From DATGPD01 sp041398565 (lineage in GTDB: Bacteria; Planctomycetota; UBA1135; UBA2386), in contig JAWKUN010000002.1 in assembly GCA_041398565.1 (NCBI GenBank), positions 1,488,001 through 1,552,000 of the forward strand: a DNA stretch of 64,000 nt, written 5' to 3'. Within the stretch, counting starts at the first letter, position 1. Each line of letters opens with the position of its first letter. The notes beneath the pieces are model-generated. The model made no database searches. It was given only the letters and a program-made list of their open reading frames with translations, and had not been told where the DNA came from. Below, one piece after another: positions 33,283 through 41,603 of this stretch. The translations under genes were made by a program, and so were the position numbers.

Positions 33283-34017
33283 TCAACTCGCCGCGCGCCC
33301 AGCGCGGAATGGCGACGTGCGTCGCACGGGCAGGAGGCTGAGGTTCACGAACATCTTGTAGGCGTAGAACGCCACCCGGCCGCCGCGGTGCATGCTGGTG
33401 CCGCCGCGCCGTGGGTACATGCGGACGGGCACCTCGCCGATGCGCAGGCCGGCGCGGTGCAGGTCGATGAGCACGTCGGTGTCGGGGTAGTCCTCTGGAA
33501 AGCTGTCGCGCACCAGATGTGCGATGGCGCGAGCCGACAACGCCTGGAACCCGGACGTCGGGTCGGTGATGCGCACCCCGGTCCACAGGGTGGCGATCCG
33601 GCCGAACACGCGGGCGCCGAGGCGGCGCGCGAAACCGACCGAGGGAGGCTGTTCGCTGAGGTAGCGGGAGCCGAGCGCGACGTCGAGGCCGCGGTCGAGA
33701 GCTGCCAAGAGGTCGCGGATGCCAGCCGGTTCGTGCTGGCCGTCGGCGTCGATCTGCACCAACCGCTGCACGTGTTGGTCGCGGGCGTAGAGATAGCCGG
33801 TCTGCAGGGCGCTGCCGTAGCCGAGATTCACCGGCAGCGCCAGCACTTCGGCGCCGGCGGCGAACGCCTCTTGCCTGGTCGGGTCGCTGCTGCCGTCGTC
33901 GACGACGACGACCCGCGCGCCGGGGACGGCGCGACGCACGGCCTGGACGACGCTGCCGATGCGGCCTGCCTCGTTGAAGGCAGGGATCACGACCATCAGC
34001 GCCACGCGCTCACTCAT
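33283..34017 (-). CDS. glycosyltransferase family 2, polyprenyl-phosphate sugar synthase type
   Basis: A 244-residue GT2 (GT-A fold) enzyme resembling dolichol/undecaprenyl-phosphate mannosyl- or glucosyltransferase. Motifs are VVIPAFNEAGRIGSVV near residues 9-24, VVVVDDGSSDPT near 36-47, NLGYGSALQTGYLYA near 63, and the metal-binding DxD in VQIDADGQHEP near 88. DPTSGFQALSARA follows near 150. No membrane helix is present, so it should need a partner; the small DUF2304 membrane protein gene follows 2 bases later. The product would be a lipid-linked sugar used by GT39-type enzymes. Confidence 0.9.
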   Translation of the reverse strand: MSERVALMVVIPAFNEAGRIGSVVQAVRRAVPGARVVVVDDGSSDPTRQEAFAAGAEVLALPVNLGYGSALQTGYLYARDQHVQRLVQIDADGQHEPAGIRDLLAALDRGLDVALGSRYLSEQPPSVGFARRLGARVFGRIATLWTGVRITDPTSGFQALSARAIAHLVRDSFPEDYPDTDVLIDLHRAGLRIGEVPVRMYPRRGGTSMHRGGRVAFYAYKMFVNLSLLPVRRTSPFRAGRAAS

Positions 34018-34134
34018 CGGTGGGGCGGGAGCATAGGGGCGGCGCGGCGGTGGCCAAAACGCAAACCGATGCGCCCGCCGGGTCGGGACCTGCACGCGGC
34101 CGGCGCGGACGAACCCGACCCGCGCTGCGGCGGG

Positions 34135-35775
34135 TCAAGGCAGACGCTCGAACGCGTCGACGGTCATCGCATCGAGAGCCAGCTCGGCCCGCACTCCCTC
34201 GGGGAGCTCGGCGACCAGCTCGATACGGATCCAGCCGTCGCGGTCGACGTGCGCCAGGCTGGCGAAGGTGAAGCTCGCGTCGACAGCGGCGGTGTTCGGC
34301 ACCGTGCGGTTCCACGCCACGTCGTAGCGGTCGCGGGTGTAGTCCTTCACCGAGATGCGGACGCGCGCGTCCGGATCGGCCACCGTCAGCGCGAAGGTGG
34401 CCCGCACCGTCACCCGCGCCACGCGGCTCGGGTCGGCGAGGGGCAGTTCGAAGGGCACGTACACGCCGGCCTTCTCCAGGCCGGCGAAGGACTCGGTGAC
34501 CAGCTGCAGGCCGGACCCGTTCTTGCTGCGCACGTCGGCGAAACGACCCAGAGTCCGCCGACCCAGCACGATGCGTGCGTCGTCGGCCTCCAGGCCGCCG
34601 GCGACACTGCCCGCCTGCGCTCGCGGCCACGCGCCGGCACCGGCCAGGAAGTCGAGCCCCTCGCAGGCCAAGCGCTCGTCGAGCGTCACCTGCGCCACGT
34701 CGGAGCCGTCGAGGCGCATGGCCACGACACGGCGTCCGAGCAGGCCGGCCGCCGTGGCCGCGCGCGCCGCCAGCAGATGGTCGCCCTCGGGGGTGAAGCG
34801 GGGCCGGCGGTCCTCGCCGCCGGTGGTCGCGGTGACGGCGGTCACGCGCCGGGTCGCCAGGTCGACGAGCATCAGGGCGGCGCGGTCGGCGGCCGTACGT
34901 CGCGCGAAGACCACTTGGCTGGCGTCCGGCGCCAGCGCCGGCTCGTGGTCGCCGGGCACGAATTCGTCGGCGCTCGGCACGGGCGGGCCCCCGTCGGTCA
35001 AGGCGGTGGCGCCACTGCCATCCTCGTTCATGATCCAGATCGTCGACGACGCCGCACCGGCGACGGTCGTGGTGCGCGCGAACACGATCCGTCCCGCCCG
35101 CACGTCGGGCGCGCGGTCGGCGACGCCGGATGCGGGTTGAGTCACGGGAGCGAGCCCGCTGCCATCGCGCCCGATGCGCCACAGGGCGAAGGCGCCGCTG
35201 CGGTCGCTGGCGAACAGCACGCCGCCACCGTCCGTGCTCCAGGCGGGGTCGCAGTCGGAGCTGCCGTCGCGCGTGAGACGCACGTCGGCGAAGCGCCGCT
35301 CGAGCGACGAGACGAACAGTTCTCGCGAGCTCGGCTGGCCGGACCGCGTCTGCCGGGCGAACACGATCACGTCGCGCTCGACCGGGTGCCCGCGCACGCC
35401 GGACTCGATTCCGGGTTGCGAGCCGGCAGTCACGGGCTCGAGTCCGGTGAGGGTGGTTGCGATGACGTCGGTGCGGGCGTGCTCGTCGCCGACCACCGAT
35501 TGGCACAGCACCAGCTCCTGGGTCTGGCCGCTGGCATCGATCGGGCGACCGCTGCGGGCGGTGGTACCGCCGCGCACGCACGCCGTCGCCGCGCACAGTG
35601 CCAGGAGCACTGCTGGCATCGCCAGGCGGCCTGGCGCCGATACCGTGCCGCCGCCGATTCGGGCGCGTGCACGCCTCGGCGCGGCCGTGTGGCTCGACCC
35701 TCGCCGCTCGCCGCCGGCATCGCCCGCGCGCGCGGGCTCCGCGGCCCGGAGGTTCTCGTCGCGGCGGCGGCTCAT
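34135..35775 (-). CDS. TolB-like beta-propeller lipoprotein
   Basis: A 546-residue protein with PD40/TolB-type propeller repeats: DCDPAWSTDGGGVLFASDRS near residue 160, RAGRIVFARTTT near 215, HEPALAPDASQVVFARRT near 270, and DRRPRFTPEGDHLLAARA near 310. The C-terminal 150 residues form a separate beta-rich domain (LQLVTESFAGLEKAGVYVPF). The likely export signal, AMPAVLLALCAATAC, ends in a lipobox cysteine at about residue 66, so the real start could be the ATG at 35619. The ATG at 35775 overlaps the upstream GT2 gene by 4 bases and is kept for that reason. The protein may bind envelope glycan or peptidoglycan-associated partners. Confidence 0.8.
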   Translation of the reverse strand: MSRRRDENLRAAEPARAGDAGGERRGSSHTAAPRRARARIGGGTVSAPGRLAMPAVLLALCAATACVRGGTTARSGRPIDASGQTQELVLCQSVVGDEHARTDVIATTLTGLEPVTAGSQPGIESGVRGHPVERDVIVFARQTRSGQPSSRELFVSSLERRFADVRLTRDGSSDCDPAWSTDGGGVLFASDRSGAFALWRIGRDGSGLAPVTQPASGVADRAPDVRAGRIVFARTTTVAGAASSTIWIMNEDGSGATALTDGGPPVPSADEFVPGDHEPALAPDASQVVFARRTAADRAALMLVDLATRRVTAVTATTGGEDRRPRFTPEGDHLLAARAATAAGLLGRRVVAMRLDGSDVAQVTLDERLACEGLDFLAGAGAWPRAQAGSVAGGLEADDARIVLGRRTLGRFADVRSKNGSGLQLVTESFAGLEKAGVYVPFELPLADPSRVARVTVRATFALTVADPDARVRISVKDYTRDRYDVAWNRTVPNTAAVDASFTFASLAHVDRDGWIRIELVAELPEGVRAELALDAMTVDAFERLP

Positions 35776-37301
35776 GTCGGCTCCACGTGGGGTTGGGCGT
35801 CGATCCGCGTCGTCCACGGCGCGCGCGCGCCGTCGCGTAGCGAGCCGATTCCGACCCACAGCAGGCCGGCGGCGAACAGACCGTGGAACGTCGCGGTCCA
35901 GTAGTGCCCGATCCGGTACGAAGCCAGCACCGTCGCCGTGCACCACAGGCCGAGCCCCATTTCCAGCCAGGGCAGGACGCCGCGCCGCGTCGGCGCCGGC
36001 CGTCGCCCGGGGCTGGCGCCGACCTTGGGCGTGCGCAAGAACTCGCCAGTGTGCGAGCCGAGACCGCCGAGCAGCGCGGCGGTGCCGTTGACCGCCATGC
36101 CTGCTCCGAGCGCCAGCAACAGCGGCAGACGCAGCAGGGTACCGAGATCGCAGCGTCGCAAGGTTGCCTGGGCCACGCCGTAGTGAAGGAGCACGCACGC
36201 GAGCGACGCGGCGAGCGGCAACCCCTCGATGCGTTTCGACCAGGCCGGCGGCTCGCCACCGTCGAGCGCGCGCATGATCTGCAGCGGCAGCGTCACCAGC
36301 ATCAGTGCCAGGAGGAGGACGAAGCCCGCGTTGCCGGCCAGGTGGAAGACCGCCTCGATCTTGGTGCGCAGCGGCAGGCTCGCGCGCAGCAGACGGGGCA
36401 GGATCTTGCGCGCGGTCTGCACCGAGCCCTTGGCCCAGCGATGCTGCTGGCCGAGGAAGTCGCTCATGGTCACCGGCAGCTCCGCCGGGCAGGCGATGTC
36501 CGGCCGGTACGAGAAGCGCCAGCCCGCGAGTTGGGCGCGGTAGGAGAGGTCGAGGTCCTCGGTCAGCGTGTCGTGCTGCCAACCGCCGGCGTCCTCGATG
36601 CAGGCCCGGCGGAACACGCCGGCCGTCCCGTTGAAGTTGAAGAAGCGGCCGGTGGCGGCGCGCGCGCCGTGCTCGACCACGAAGTGGCCGTCGAGCAGCA
36701 AGCGCTGCATCGACGTCAGCAGGCTGTGCATCGGGTTCAGATGCTCCCAGCGCGCTTGCACCATGCCGATGCGCGCGTCGGCGAAGGGAGTCACCGCGCG
36801 CCGCAGGAAGTCGGGTGGCGGCACGAAATCGGCGTCGAAGACGGCGACCAGCTCGGCCTCGGTGAGGGCGAGGCCACGAGCCAGAGCGCCCGCCTTGAAC
36901 CCCGAGCGGTCGCGCCGGCGGATGTGCACCACCGAGAGGTCGGGCGGCAGATGCGCCAGGACCGAAGCCACCGTGGCAGGGGTCTCGTCGGAGCTGTCGT
37001 CGAGGACTTGCACGTCGAAGCGCGTGCGCGGGTAGTCGAGCGCGGCGACGGCGCGGAGCAGCCGGGCCGCCACGGCCGGCTCGTTGTAGAGGGGAAGCTG
37101 CACGGTGACGCGCGGCAGCTCGACGTCGGGCGGGGTCGCGGCGGGTCCGTCGGCTCGGCGGCGCCGGGTGCGCAGGTGCAGCCAGACCAGGAACCCGCGG
37201 TGCAAGCCGAAGACCGCGAGCGCCAGGACCAGCGTCGCTTGCGCGGCGGCCAGGATGTCGGTGCAGGGGGGCACGGGGCCGGCACTGTAGCGCCCGGACA
37301 C
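35772..37301 (-). CDS. processive-type glycosyltransferase family 2, membrane protein
   Basis: About 509 residues. The GT2 catalytic domain is flanked by membrane helices, as in cellulose/glucomannan synthase-like enzymes. Motifs are VTVQLPLYNEPAVAARLLRA near residue 64, VLDDSSDETPATV near 94, the DxD in AVFDADFVPPPDF near 145, TLTEDLDLSYRAQ near 245 and QQHRWAKGSVQTARK near 285 (Q-x-x-R-W). Four or more C-terminal helices follow. It should build a polysaccharide at the cytoplasmic membrane. No ATG precedes the first helix; the GTG at 37301 is used, and another at 37274 is possible. The end overlaps the TolB-like gene (ATGA). Confidence 0.88.
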   Translation of the reverse strand: MSGRYSAGPVPPCTDILAAAQATLVLALAVFGLHRGFLVWLHLRTRRRRADGPAATPPDVELPRVTVQLPLYNEPAVAARLLRAVAALDYPRTRFDVQVLDDSSDETPATVASVLAHLPPDLSVVHIRRRDRSGFKAGALARGLALTEAELVAVFDADFVPPPDFLRRAVTPFADARIGMVQARWEHLNPMHSLLTSMQRLLLDGHFVVEHGARAATGRFFNFNGTAGVFRRACIEDAGGWQHDTLTEDLDLSYRAQLAGWRFSYRPDIACPAELPVTMSDFLGQQHRWAKGSVQTARKILPRLLRASLPLRTKIEAVFHLAGNAGFVLLLALMLVTLPLQIMRALDGGEPPAWSKRIEGLPLAASLACVLLHYGVAQATLRRCDLGTLLRLPLLLALGAGMAVNGTAALLGGLGSHTGEFLRTPKVGASPGRRPAPTRRGVLPWLEMGLGLWCTATVLASYRIGHYWTATFHGLFAAGLLWVGIGSLRDGARAPWTTRIDAQPHVEPT

Positions 37302-37445
37302 GGCGGCGGCCCGCAGCCCTCGTTCGGCTCGTCGGACCGGGGGGCTGAGGTCCGAGGACTGCAGGCTGCAGGTGGAGCTCGCTTTTTTGGGATCTTGCGT
37401 CTGGCGCTCGCGCCGCCGGCCGCGAGCCTTGCGAACCACGACTCC

Positions 37446-38486
37446 GTGCGCGTCGACGACTACGACTTCGAGCTTCCGACCGACCTGATCGCCACGCGGG
37501 CGGTCGAGCCCCGCGACGCGGCGCGCCTGCTCGTGTACGAGCGCGCGTCGGCCCGGCTCGCGCACCGGCGATTTGCCGATCTGGTCGAGCTGCTGGCGCC
37601 GGGCGACCTTTTGGTGGTCAACGACACGCGGGTGGTGCCGTGGCGCCTGCGAGGGACACGTCCCAGTGGCGGGCGCGTCGACGTCCTGCTGGTCGAGCGC
37701 TGCGCTGGAGGCTTCCGTGGTTTCGCCAGGCCGGCGCGCAAGTTCCGTCTCGGCGAAGCGGTGGCGCTGGAGGGCGGCGCCGTCCACGTCGTGCCCCGCG
37801 TGGCGCACGGCGACGGAAAGTTCGACTTCGCCGTCGAGACACCGGCGGGCGAGGACGTCGCCGCGGTGCTCGAGCGGGTGGGCCGCGCGCCGCTGCCACC
37901 CTACATCGCTCGCGATGGGTCCGAGGACGTCGCCGCCGACCGCGCGCGCTACCAGACCGTGTTCGCTGCCCGCGACGGTGCCATCGCGGCACCCACCGCG
38001 GGCATGCACTTCACCGACGCTCTGCTCGATCGGCTGGCGCAAGGCGGGGTGCAACGCGCGACGGTGACCCTGCACGTCGGGCTCGGTACCTTCGCGCCGG
38101 TGCGCGTCGAGGACGTGGAGAAGCACGTGATGCACCGCGAGCACTACGAGGTGTCTGCGGCGACCGCCGCGGCGGTGGTGGCGACGCGAGAGCGGGGCGG
38201 CCGGATCGTCGCCGTGGGGACGACGTCGGCGCGGGCCCTGGAGACCTGCGCCGAGCCCGGCCGGGTGGTGAGGGCGGGCGTGGGCGAGACCGACTTGTTC
38301 CTCTACCCGGGGCGGGCCCTGCACGTCGTCGACGCTCTGATCACCAACTTCCACCTGCCGCGCTCGACGCTGCTCATGCTGGTGGCGGCGATGGTCGGAC
38401 GCGAACGGCTGCTCGCGCTGTACGCGGAGGCGATCGCCCAGCGCTACCGCTTCTACTCCTTCGGCGACGCCATGCTGGTGCTGTGA
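37446..38486 (+). CDS. queA: S-adenosylmethionine:tRNA ribosyltransferase-isomerase QueA
   Basis: A 346-residue enzyme that transfers and isomerises the ribosyl part of SAM onto preQ1 at position 34 of tRNAs to give epoxyqueuosine. The N-terminus VRVDDYDFELPTDLIA begins at a GTG and lines up with MRVxDFxFELPExLIA of the family. LLVVNDTRVVPWRL near residue 59, PLPPYI near 153, the long block from YQTVFA to AGMHFTD (174-194), HVGLGTFAPV near 211 and ITNFHLPRSTLLMLVAAMVG near 299 are all family blocks. It is divergent from the GT2 gene, with 144 bases between starts. queG lies 2 kb away on the other strand. Confidence 0.95.
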   Translation: MRVDDYDFELPTDLIATRAVEPRDAARLLVYERASARLAHRRFADLVELLAPGDLLVVNDTRVVPWRLRGTRPSGGRVDVLLVERCAGGFRGFARPARKFRLGEAVALEGGAVHVVPRVAHGDGKFDFAVETPAGEDVAAVLERVGRAPLPPYIARDGSEDVAADRARYQTVFAARDGAIAAPTAGMHFTDALLDRLAQGGVQRATVTLHVGLGTFAPVRVEDVEKHVMHREHYEVSAATAAAVVATRERGGRIVAVGTTSARALETCAEPGRVVRAGVGETDLFLYPGRALHVVDALITNFHLPRSTLLMLVAAMVGRERLLALYAEAIAQRYRFYSFGDAMLVL

Positions 38487-38495
38487 CCGACGCGC

Positions 38496-39110
38496 TCAGG
38501 CGGTCGTCGCGAGCGCCGCGCGCAGCGCCGCCGCCACCTGCCGTGGATCCTCGGCAGTGAGGACCGCGGCGCTGACGGCGATGGCGCGGCAGCCGGCGCG
38601 GGCCAGTTCGCGCGCGCGGATCGCGTCGATTCCGCCGATCGCGAACACCGGGATGCGGGCGATGCGCGTCGCTTCGCCGGCAGCCTCTGGCCCGAGTCCG
38701 ACGGCGTAGCCCTTGGTGGCGGTGGGGTAGCAGGGGCCGAAGCCGACGTAGTCGGCGCCGGCCGTCTGGGCCGCTTCGAGCTGCGCCAGGTCGTGCGTGC
38801 TGACGCCCAGCCAGCGCGTCGGGCCGAGGCGTGCGCGGGCCTGTGCCGGCGCGAGATCGTCCTGGCCGACGTGGGCGCCGGCCGCATCGAGCGCCACCGC
38901 CAGGTCGACGTCGTCGTTGACCACCATCGGCACCCCGAGTTCGGCACACAGGGCGCGGCAGCGCTCGCTGCCCGGCCGCGCGTCCCCCTTGCGTCGCCAC
39001 TGCACCAAGTCGACGCCGCCGGCGACCGCGCGTGCCAAGGTCTGCCACGGGTCGGAACGGCACTCGTCCGGCGTGAACAGCAGGCATAGGCTCGGCGTCG
39101 AACTGGCCAT
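38496..39110 (-). CDS. thiE: thiamine phosphate synthase
   Basis: A 204-residue TIM-barrel enzyme that joins HMP-pyrophosphate and thiazole phosphate to thiamine monophosphate. Motifs are VQWRRKGDARPGSERCRALC near residue 36, VNDDVDLAVALDAAGAHVGQ near 64 (pyrophosphate/Mg site), DYVGFGPCYPTATKGYAVGL near 119 and FAIGGIDAIRARELARAGCR near 155. Family members usually have QxR-K at the first block and GPxFxTxTK at the second; both are kept. The ATG at 39110 is preferred over one at 39131, which would lie within the 29-base gap to the divergent gene. No other thiamine gene is in the window. Confidence 0.92.
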   Translation of the reverse strand: MASSTPSLCLLFTPDECRSDPWQTLARAVAGGVDLVQWRRKGDARPGSERCRALCAELGVPMVVNDDVDLAVALDAAGAHVGQDDLAPAQARARLGPTRWLGVSTHDLAQLEAAQTAGADYVGFGPCYPTATKGYAVGLGPEAAGEATRIARIPVFAIGGIDAIRARELARAGCRAIAVSAAVLTAEDPRQVAAALRAALATTA

Positions 39111-39139
39111 GGCCGCGCCGGAACCTATCATCCACGCCG

Positions 39140-39694
39140 ATGTTCGCGGACGCCTTCTGGCCGAACTTCCTGGTCTTCGTCCTCGGGCAGCTGGTGGCCT
39201 GGGGCTACTTGGCGACCGGGCGCGTCGAGCGCGGAGCCTGTCTCATGCTGGGCATGTTGGTGCTCGCCGACGTCGCGCTCGTCGCGCGGTTCGCCTACGG
39301 CGCGGAGCACCTCGTGGTCTGGTCTCTGGTGATCATGCAGGCCTACGCTCTGGTCGAGGCCGCTTTCTTCGTCTTCGGCCGCTGGTACCGTCGGCAGCCG
39401 CAGGTCCGGGATCGACGTCGCGAGGAGTACCGGGCGGCCCTCGTCGCCGAGCTGCGCGGCGACGACTCCGGGGCGTTGGAGATCCTGCAGCGGTTGTGCC
39501 GCCGTGACCCCTGGGACGTCGAGGCGACTCTGGCGTCGGCAACGGTGCAGCGGCGCCTCGGCAGAACCCGTCGCGCCGGGACCTTGCTACGTCGCGCGCG
39601 GCGGCTCGACCGCGACGCGCGTCTCAGCGACTTGGTGTTCCTCGAGTCGGCGCGCCTGCAGGGCGCAGCAGGTGGCCGCAAGGCCAGCCGTTGA
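39140..39694 (+). CDS. membrane protein with short TPR-like tail
   Basis: A 184-residue protein with three membrane helices in the first 80 residues (about 7-25, 33-50 and 58-77) and a soluble C-terminus. There, DDSGALEILQRLCRRDPWDVEATLASATVQRR reads as about one and a half tetratricopeptide units (given here as positions 107-138). RVERGACLM and FGRWYRRQP mark positive-inside loops. No enzymatic motif is present. The start is 29 bases from the divergent thiE start. The 3' end is followed by a dispersed hairpin repeat at 39709-39778 and a converging zinc-ribbon gene. Confidence 0.72.
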   Translation: MFADAFWPNFLVFVLGQLVAWGYLATGRVERGACLMLGMLVLADVALVARFAYGAEHLVVWSLVIMQAYALVEAAFFVFGRWYRRQPQVRDRRREEYRAALVAELRGDDSGALEILQRLCRRDPWDVEATLASATVQRRLGRTRRAGTLLRRARRLDRDARLSDLVFLESARLQGAAGGRKASR

Positions 39695-39708
39695 CGCCGA
39701 CCGCGGAC

Positions 39709-39778
39709 AAGCCTTCGGCCCCTCCGGTCGCCGCGCAGCGCCGACTGCGCCCTCGGGGTGCCGCCGCAGGCTGCGACC
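39709..39778. repeat. dispersed hairpin repeat, family A copy 2
   Basis: Aligns with 13562-13632 (shared CGGCCCCTC, GCGCCGACT, GCCGCAGGC). It sits exactly between two convergent genes, 15 bases from one stop and 7 bases from the other, so it probably serves as a shared transcription stop. The inverted repeat is less perfect than in copy 1. Confidence 0.7.
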
Positions 39779-39784
39779 GTTGGA

Positions 39785-39961
39785 TCAGGATGCCTTCCAG
39801 CGCCGCTTCTCCATGTCCTGCGTGAAGCGGTCGAGGTCCTCCTTGTTGAACAGCCGAACTGGGCTGCCGCACTCCGCACAATACGAGGCGTCCACGCTCA
39901 TCATGTAGCGGACGTAGCCGCGGCAGTTCACGCACCACTTGGTCTCGGTGTAGTAGTCCAT
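39785..39961 (-). CDS. 58-residue zinc-ribbon protein
   Basis: A short protein beginning MDYYTETKWCVNCRGYVRY. It has two CxxC pairs, CVNC at residues 10-13 and CAEC at about 28-31 (ASYCAECGSPVRLF), the layout of a zinc ribbon. The charged helical tail is NKEDLDRFTQDMEKRRWKAS. It has no signal or membrane span. AGGAAGAAG lies 4 bases before the ATG and supports the start. I believe very similar short zinc ribbons occur in planctomycetes, but no function is known to me; binding of nucleic acid or a ribosome-associated role would be guesses. The size makes it easy to miss in annotation. Confidence 0.8.
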   Translation of the reverse strand: MDYYTETKWCVNCRGYVRYMMSVDASYCAECGSPVRLFNKEDLDRFTQDMEKRRWKAS

Positions 39962-40412
39962 GCGTCTTCTTCCTTGTCCGTTCGCGTCTGGCCGTCGCGG
40001 GGCTGCTGGCGGGCTTCCCGAGCGGCGTCACTTCCGGGAGGAGCAAACGTCTTGCCAATCGCCGTATCTGGCGCCGGCTCGCGCCCGAGCCGGCCGTGGC
40101 ATGGCGGCAACGGTTCGAGCGAGGCGCAGGCACGGCCCCTGGGCGGGGCCCCGAGCAGGTCGCACTCGCACGACGCGTCACACCCGCCGGTGGCGACTAC
40201 CCATGCCACGGGGCGCAGCACGCGGTCGCATCTGCGCGACGGGTCTGGTGACCGCGACGGCAAGCGTCGGCTGTTCGTCGCCGACACGTGAGTCTACCCA
40301 GCGATCCGAGGTGGAGCCTGACTCCTCCCACCGCGAGTGGTGCGGTGGCCGTCGACCTCGTCCGCCCTTCGCCTGATTCCACCTCGGTCGCGATCCGGAC
40401 CCGAGGCAAGCC
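39962..40412. other. intergenic region, no gene seen
   Basis: About 450 bases upstream of the zinc-ribbon gene and downstream of queG (both leftward). Frames are Arg/Pro/Ala-rich without motifs. A perfect 6-base stem GGCCCC/GGGGCC with a 5-base loop lies at 40134-40150. A GGTGGAG...CTCC palindrome-like stretch at about 40310-40331 resembles the core of the family B repeats and may terminate queG transcription. Confidence 0.5.
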
Positions 40413-41534
40413 TCAGGCGCCGTGCTCGCCGCCGGCCAGCGCCGTCTCGATCTCGTCGCGCACCCACGCGTCGGGTTCGCGTGCGAGCGAGCCGGCGAGC
40501 AGGGCGCCGTTGCCGCCGAGCCGCCCGAGCGCCCAGGCGGCGTGGCCGCGGACCACGGCGTCGTCGTCGGCGAGAGCGCGGGCCAGGGCCGGCGTGGCGC
40601 TCGGATCCCTGCGGTTGCCCAGCACGATCGCTGCGTTGCGCCGCAGCCCTTGCCGGGTCGCGCGGCGGACGGCGGTGCCCACCCAGTGGCGTTCGTAGTC
40701 TTCCGGACCGAGCTCCAGGACGCCGGTCAGGGTGAACGTCTCGAGCGCCGGGTGGGTGCGCCGCAGGTCGTCACCCAGGGCGCCGCCGCCGCCGGCGAAG
40801 CGCGTGAAGGGGCACACTTCGAGGCACACGTCGCATCCGAACAGCCAGTCGCCCTGTGCCGCTCTCAGCTCGTGTGGGATCGCGCCACGCAGCTCGATGG
40901 TCGTGTAACTCAGGCACCGGCGCGCGTCGACTTGGAACGGCGCGACGATGGCGCCGGTGGGGCATGCGTCGAGGCAGCGCGTGCAGGTGCCGCAGCTGCC
41001 CGGGGCCGGACCATCGCCGTCGACTACGAAGGGGAGGGTCAGTTCGGCGAGCGACAGGTAGGGGCCGAGATCGGGAGAGATCACCATGCTGCTCTTGGCG
41101 AGAAAGCCGATGCCGGCGCGCACGGCCAAGGCGCGTTCGAGCACGGGCACCGCGTCCACTCCGAGCCGCAGGTGCGCGGGGTCGACCCCTTCTCCTTGCA
41201 GGCGCTTCGCCAGCTTCCGCGTGGCGTTGCCGAGGACCCGGTGGTAGTCGCGGCCGGCGGCGTAGCGCGCGATCCGCCCCCCTCCCGGGAGGCTGGTTCC
41301 GGCGGGGCCGTACGCGACCGCCAGGGCCATCACACTCCGCGCGTCGGGTGCCCAGAGGTGCGGATCCACGATGCGCGCCCGGTTGCGGTGCAGATAGTGC
41401 ATGTCGCCGGCCCGGCCGGCATCCAGCCAGCGCGCGAAGTGGTCGGCGTGGTCGCCGACTTCGACCGGTCCGAACCGGACCAGGTCGAAGCCGGCCTCGT
41501 GGGCCATCTCGCGCAGCGTGCGGGGCGGGATCAC
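40413..41534 (-). CDS. queG: epoxyqueuosine reductase QueG
   Basis: A 373-residue cobalamin- and 4Fe-4S-dependent enzyme that reduces epoxyqueuosine to queuosine in tRNA, the last step of the pathway. The N-terminal part has DMHYLHRNRARIVDPHLW near residue 45 and ARYAAGRDYHRVLGNATRKL near 88. GIGFLAKSSMVISPDLGPYL near 141 is family-typical. The two ferredoxin clusters are CGTCTRCLDACPTGAI near 183 and FGCDVCLEVCPF near 234. The C-terminal 60 residues form a HEAT-like repeat pair (DDAVVRGHAAWALGRLGG), as in other QueG proteins. It has the same pathway as queA nearby, but opposite strand and separate promoters. Confidence 0.95.
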   Translation of the reverse strand: MIPPRTLREMAHEAGFDLVRFGPVEVGDHADHFARWLDAGRAGDMHYLHRNRARIVDPHLWAPDARSVMALAVAYGPAGTSLPGGGRIARYAAGRDYHRVLGNATRKLAKRLQGEGVDPAHLRLGVDAVPVLERALAVRAGIGFLAKSSMVISPDLGPYLSLAELTLPFVVDGDGPAPGSCGTCTRCLDACPTGAIVAPFQVDARRCLSYTTIELRGAIPHELRAAQGDWLFGCDVCLEVCPFTRFAGGGGALGDDLRRTHPALETFTLTGVLELGPEDYERHWVGTAVRRATRQGLRRNAAIVLGNRRDPSATPALARALADDDAVVRGHAAWALGRLGGNGALLAGSLAREPDAWVRDEIETALAGGEHGA

Positions 41535-41603
41535 GGGCGACCGGCGTGGCGCAACTCAACACCCGCGGCTGGATCGGTCGATGTCCTGAGCACGAGGAGC
41601 TGC

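Noticed and set aside
35883..37445. A very long rightward open frame in front of queA, antisense to the GT2 gene
   Set aside because: It is rich in Arg, Gln and His without motifs and mirrors the codon bias of the GT2 gene on the other strand. QueA homology starts exactly at the GTG at 37446.
37302..37445. A preQ1 riboswitch or other leader upstream of queA
   Set aside because: The divergent gap has inverted repeats (TCGGACC with GGTCCGA) and a T run, but no preQ1 aptamer consensus was recognised, and QueA genes are not the usual riboswitch targets.
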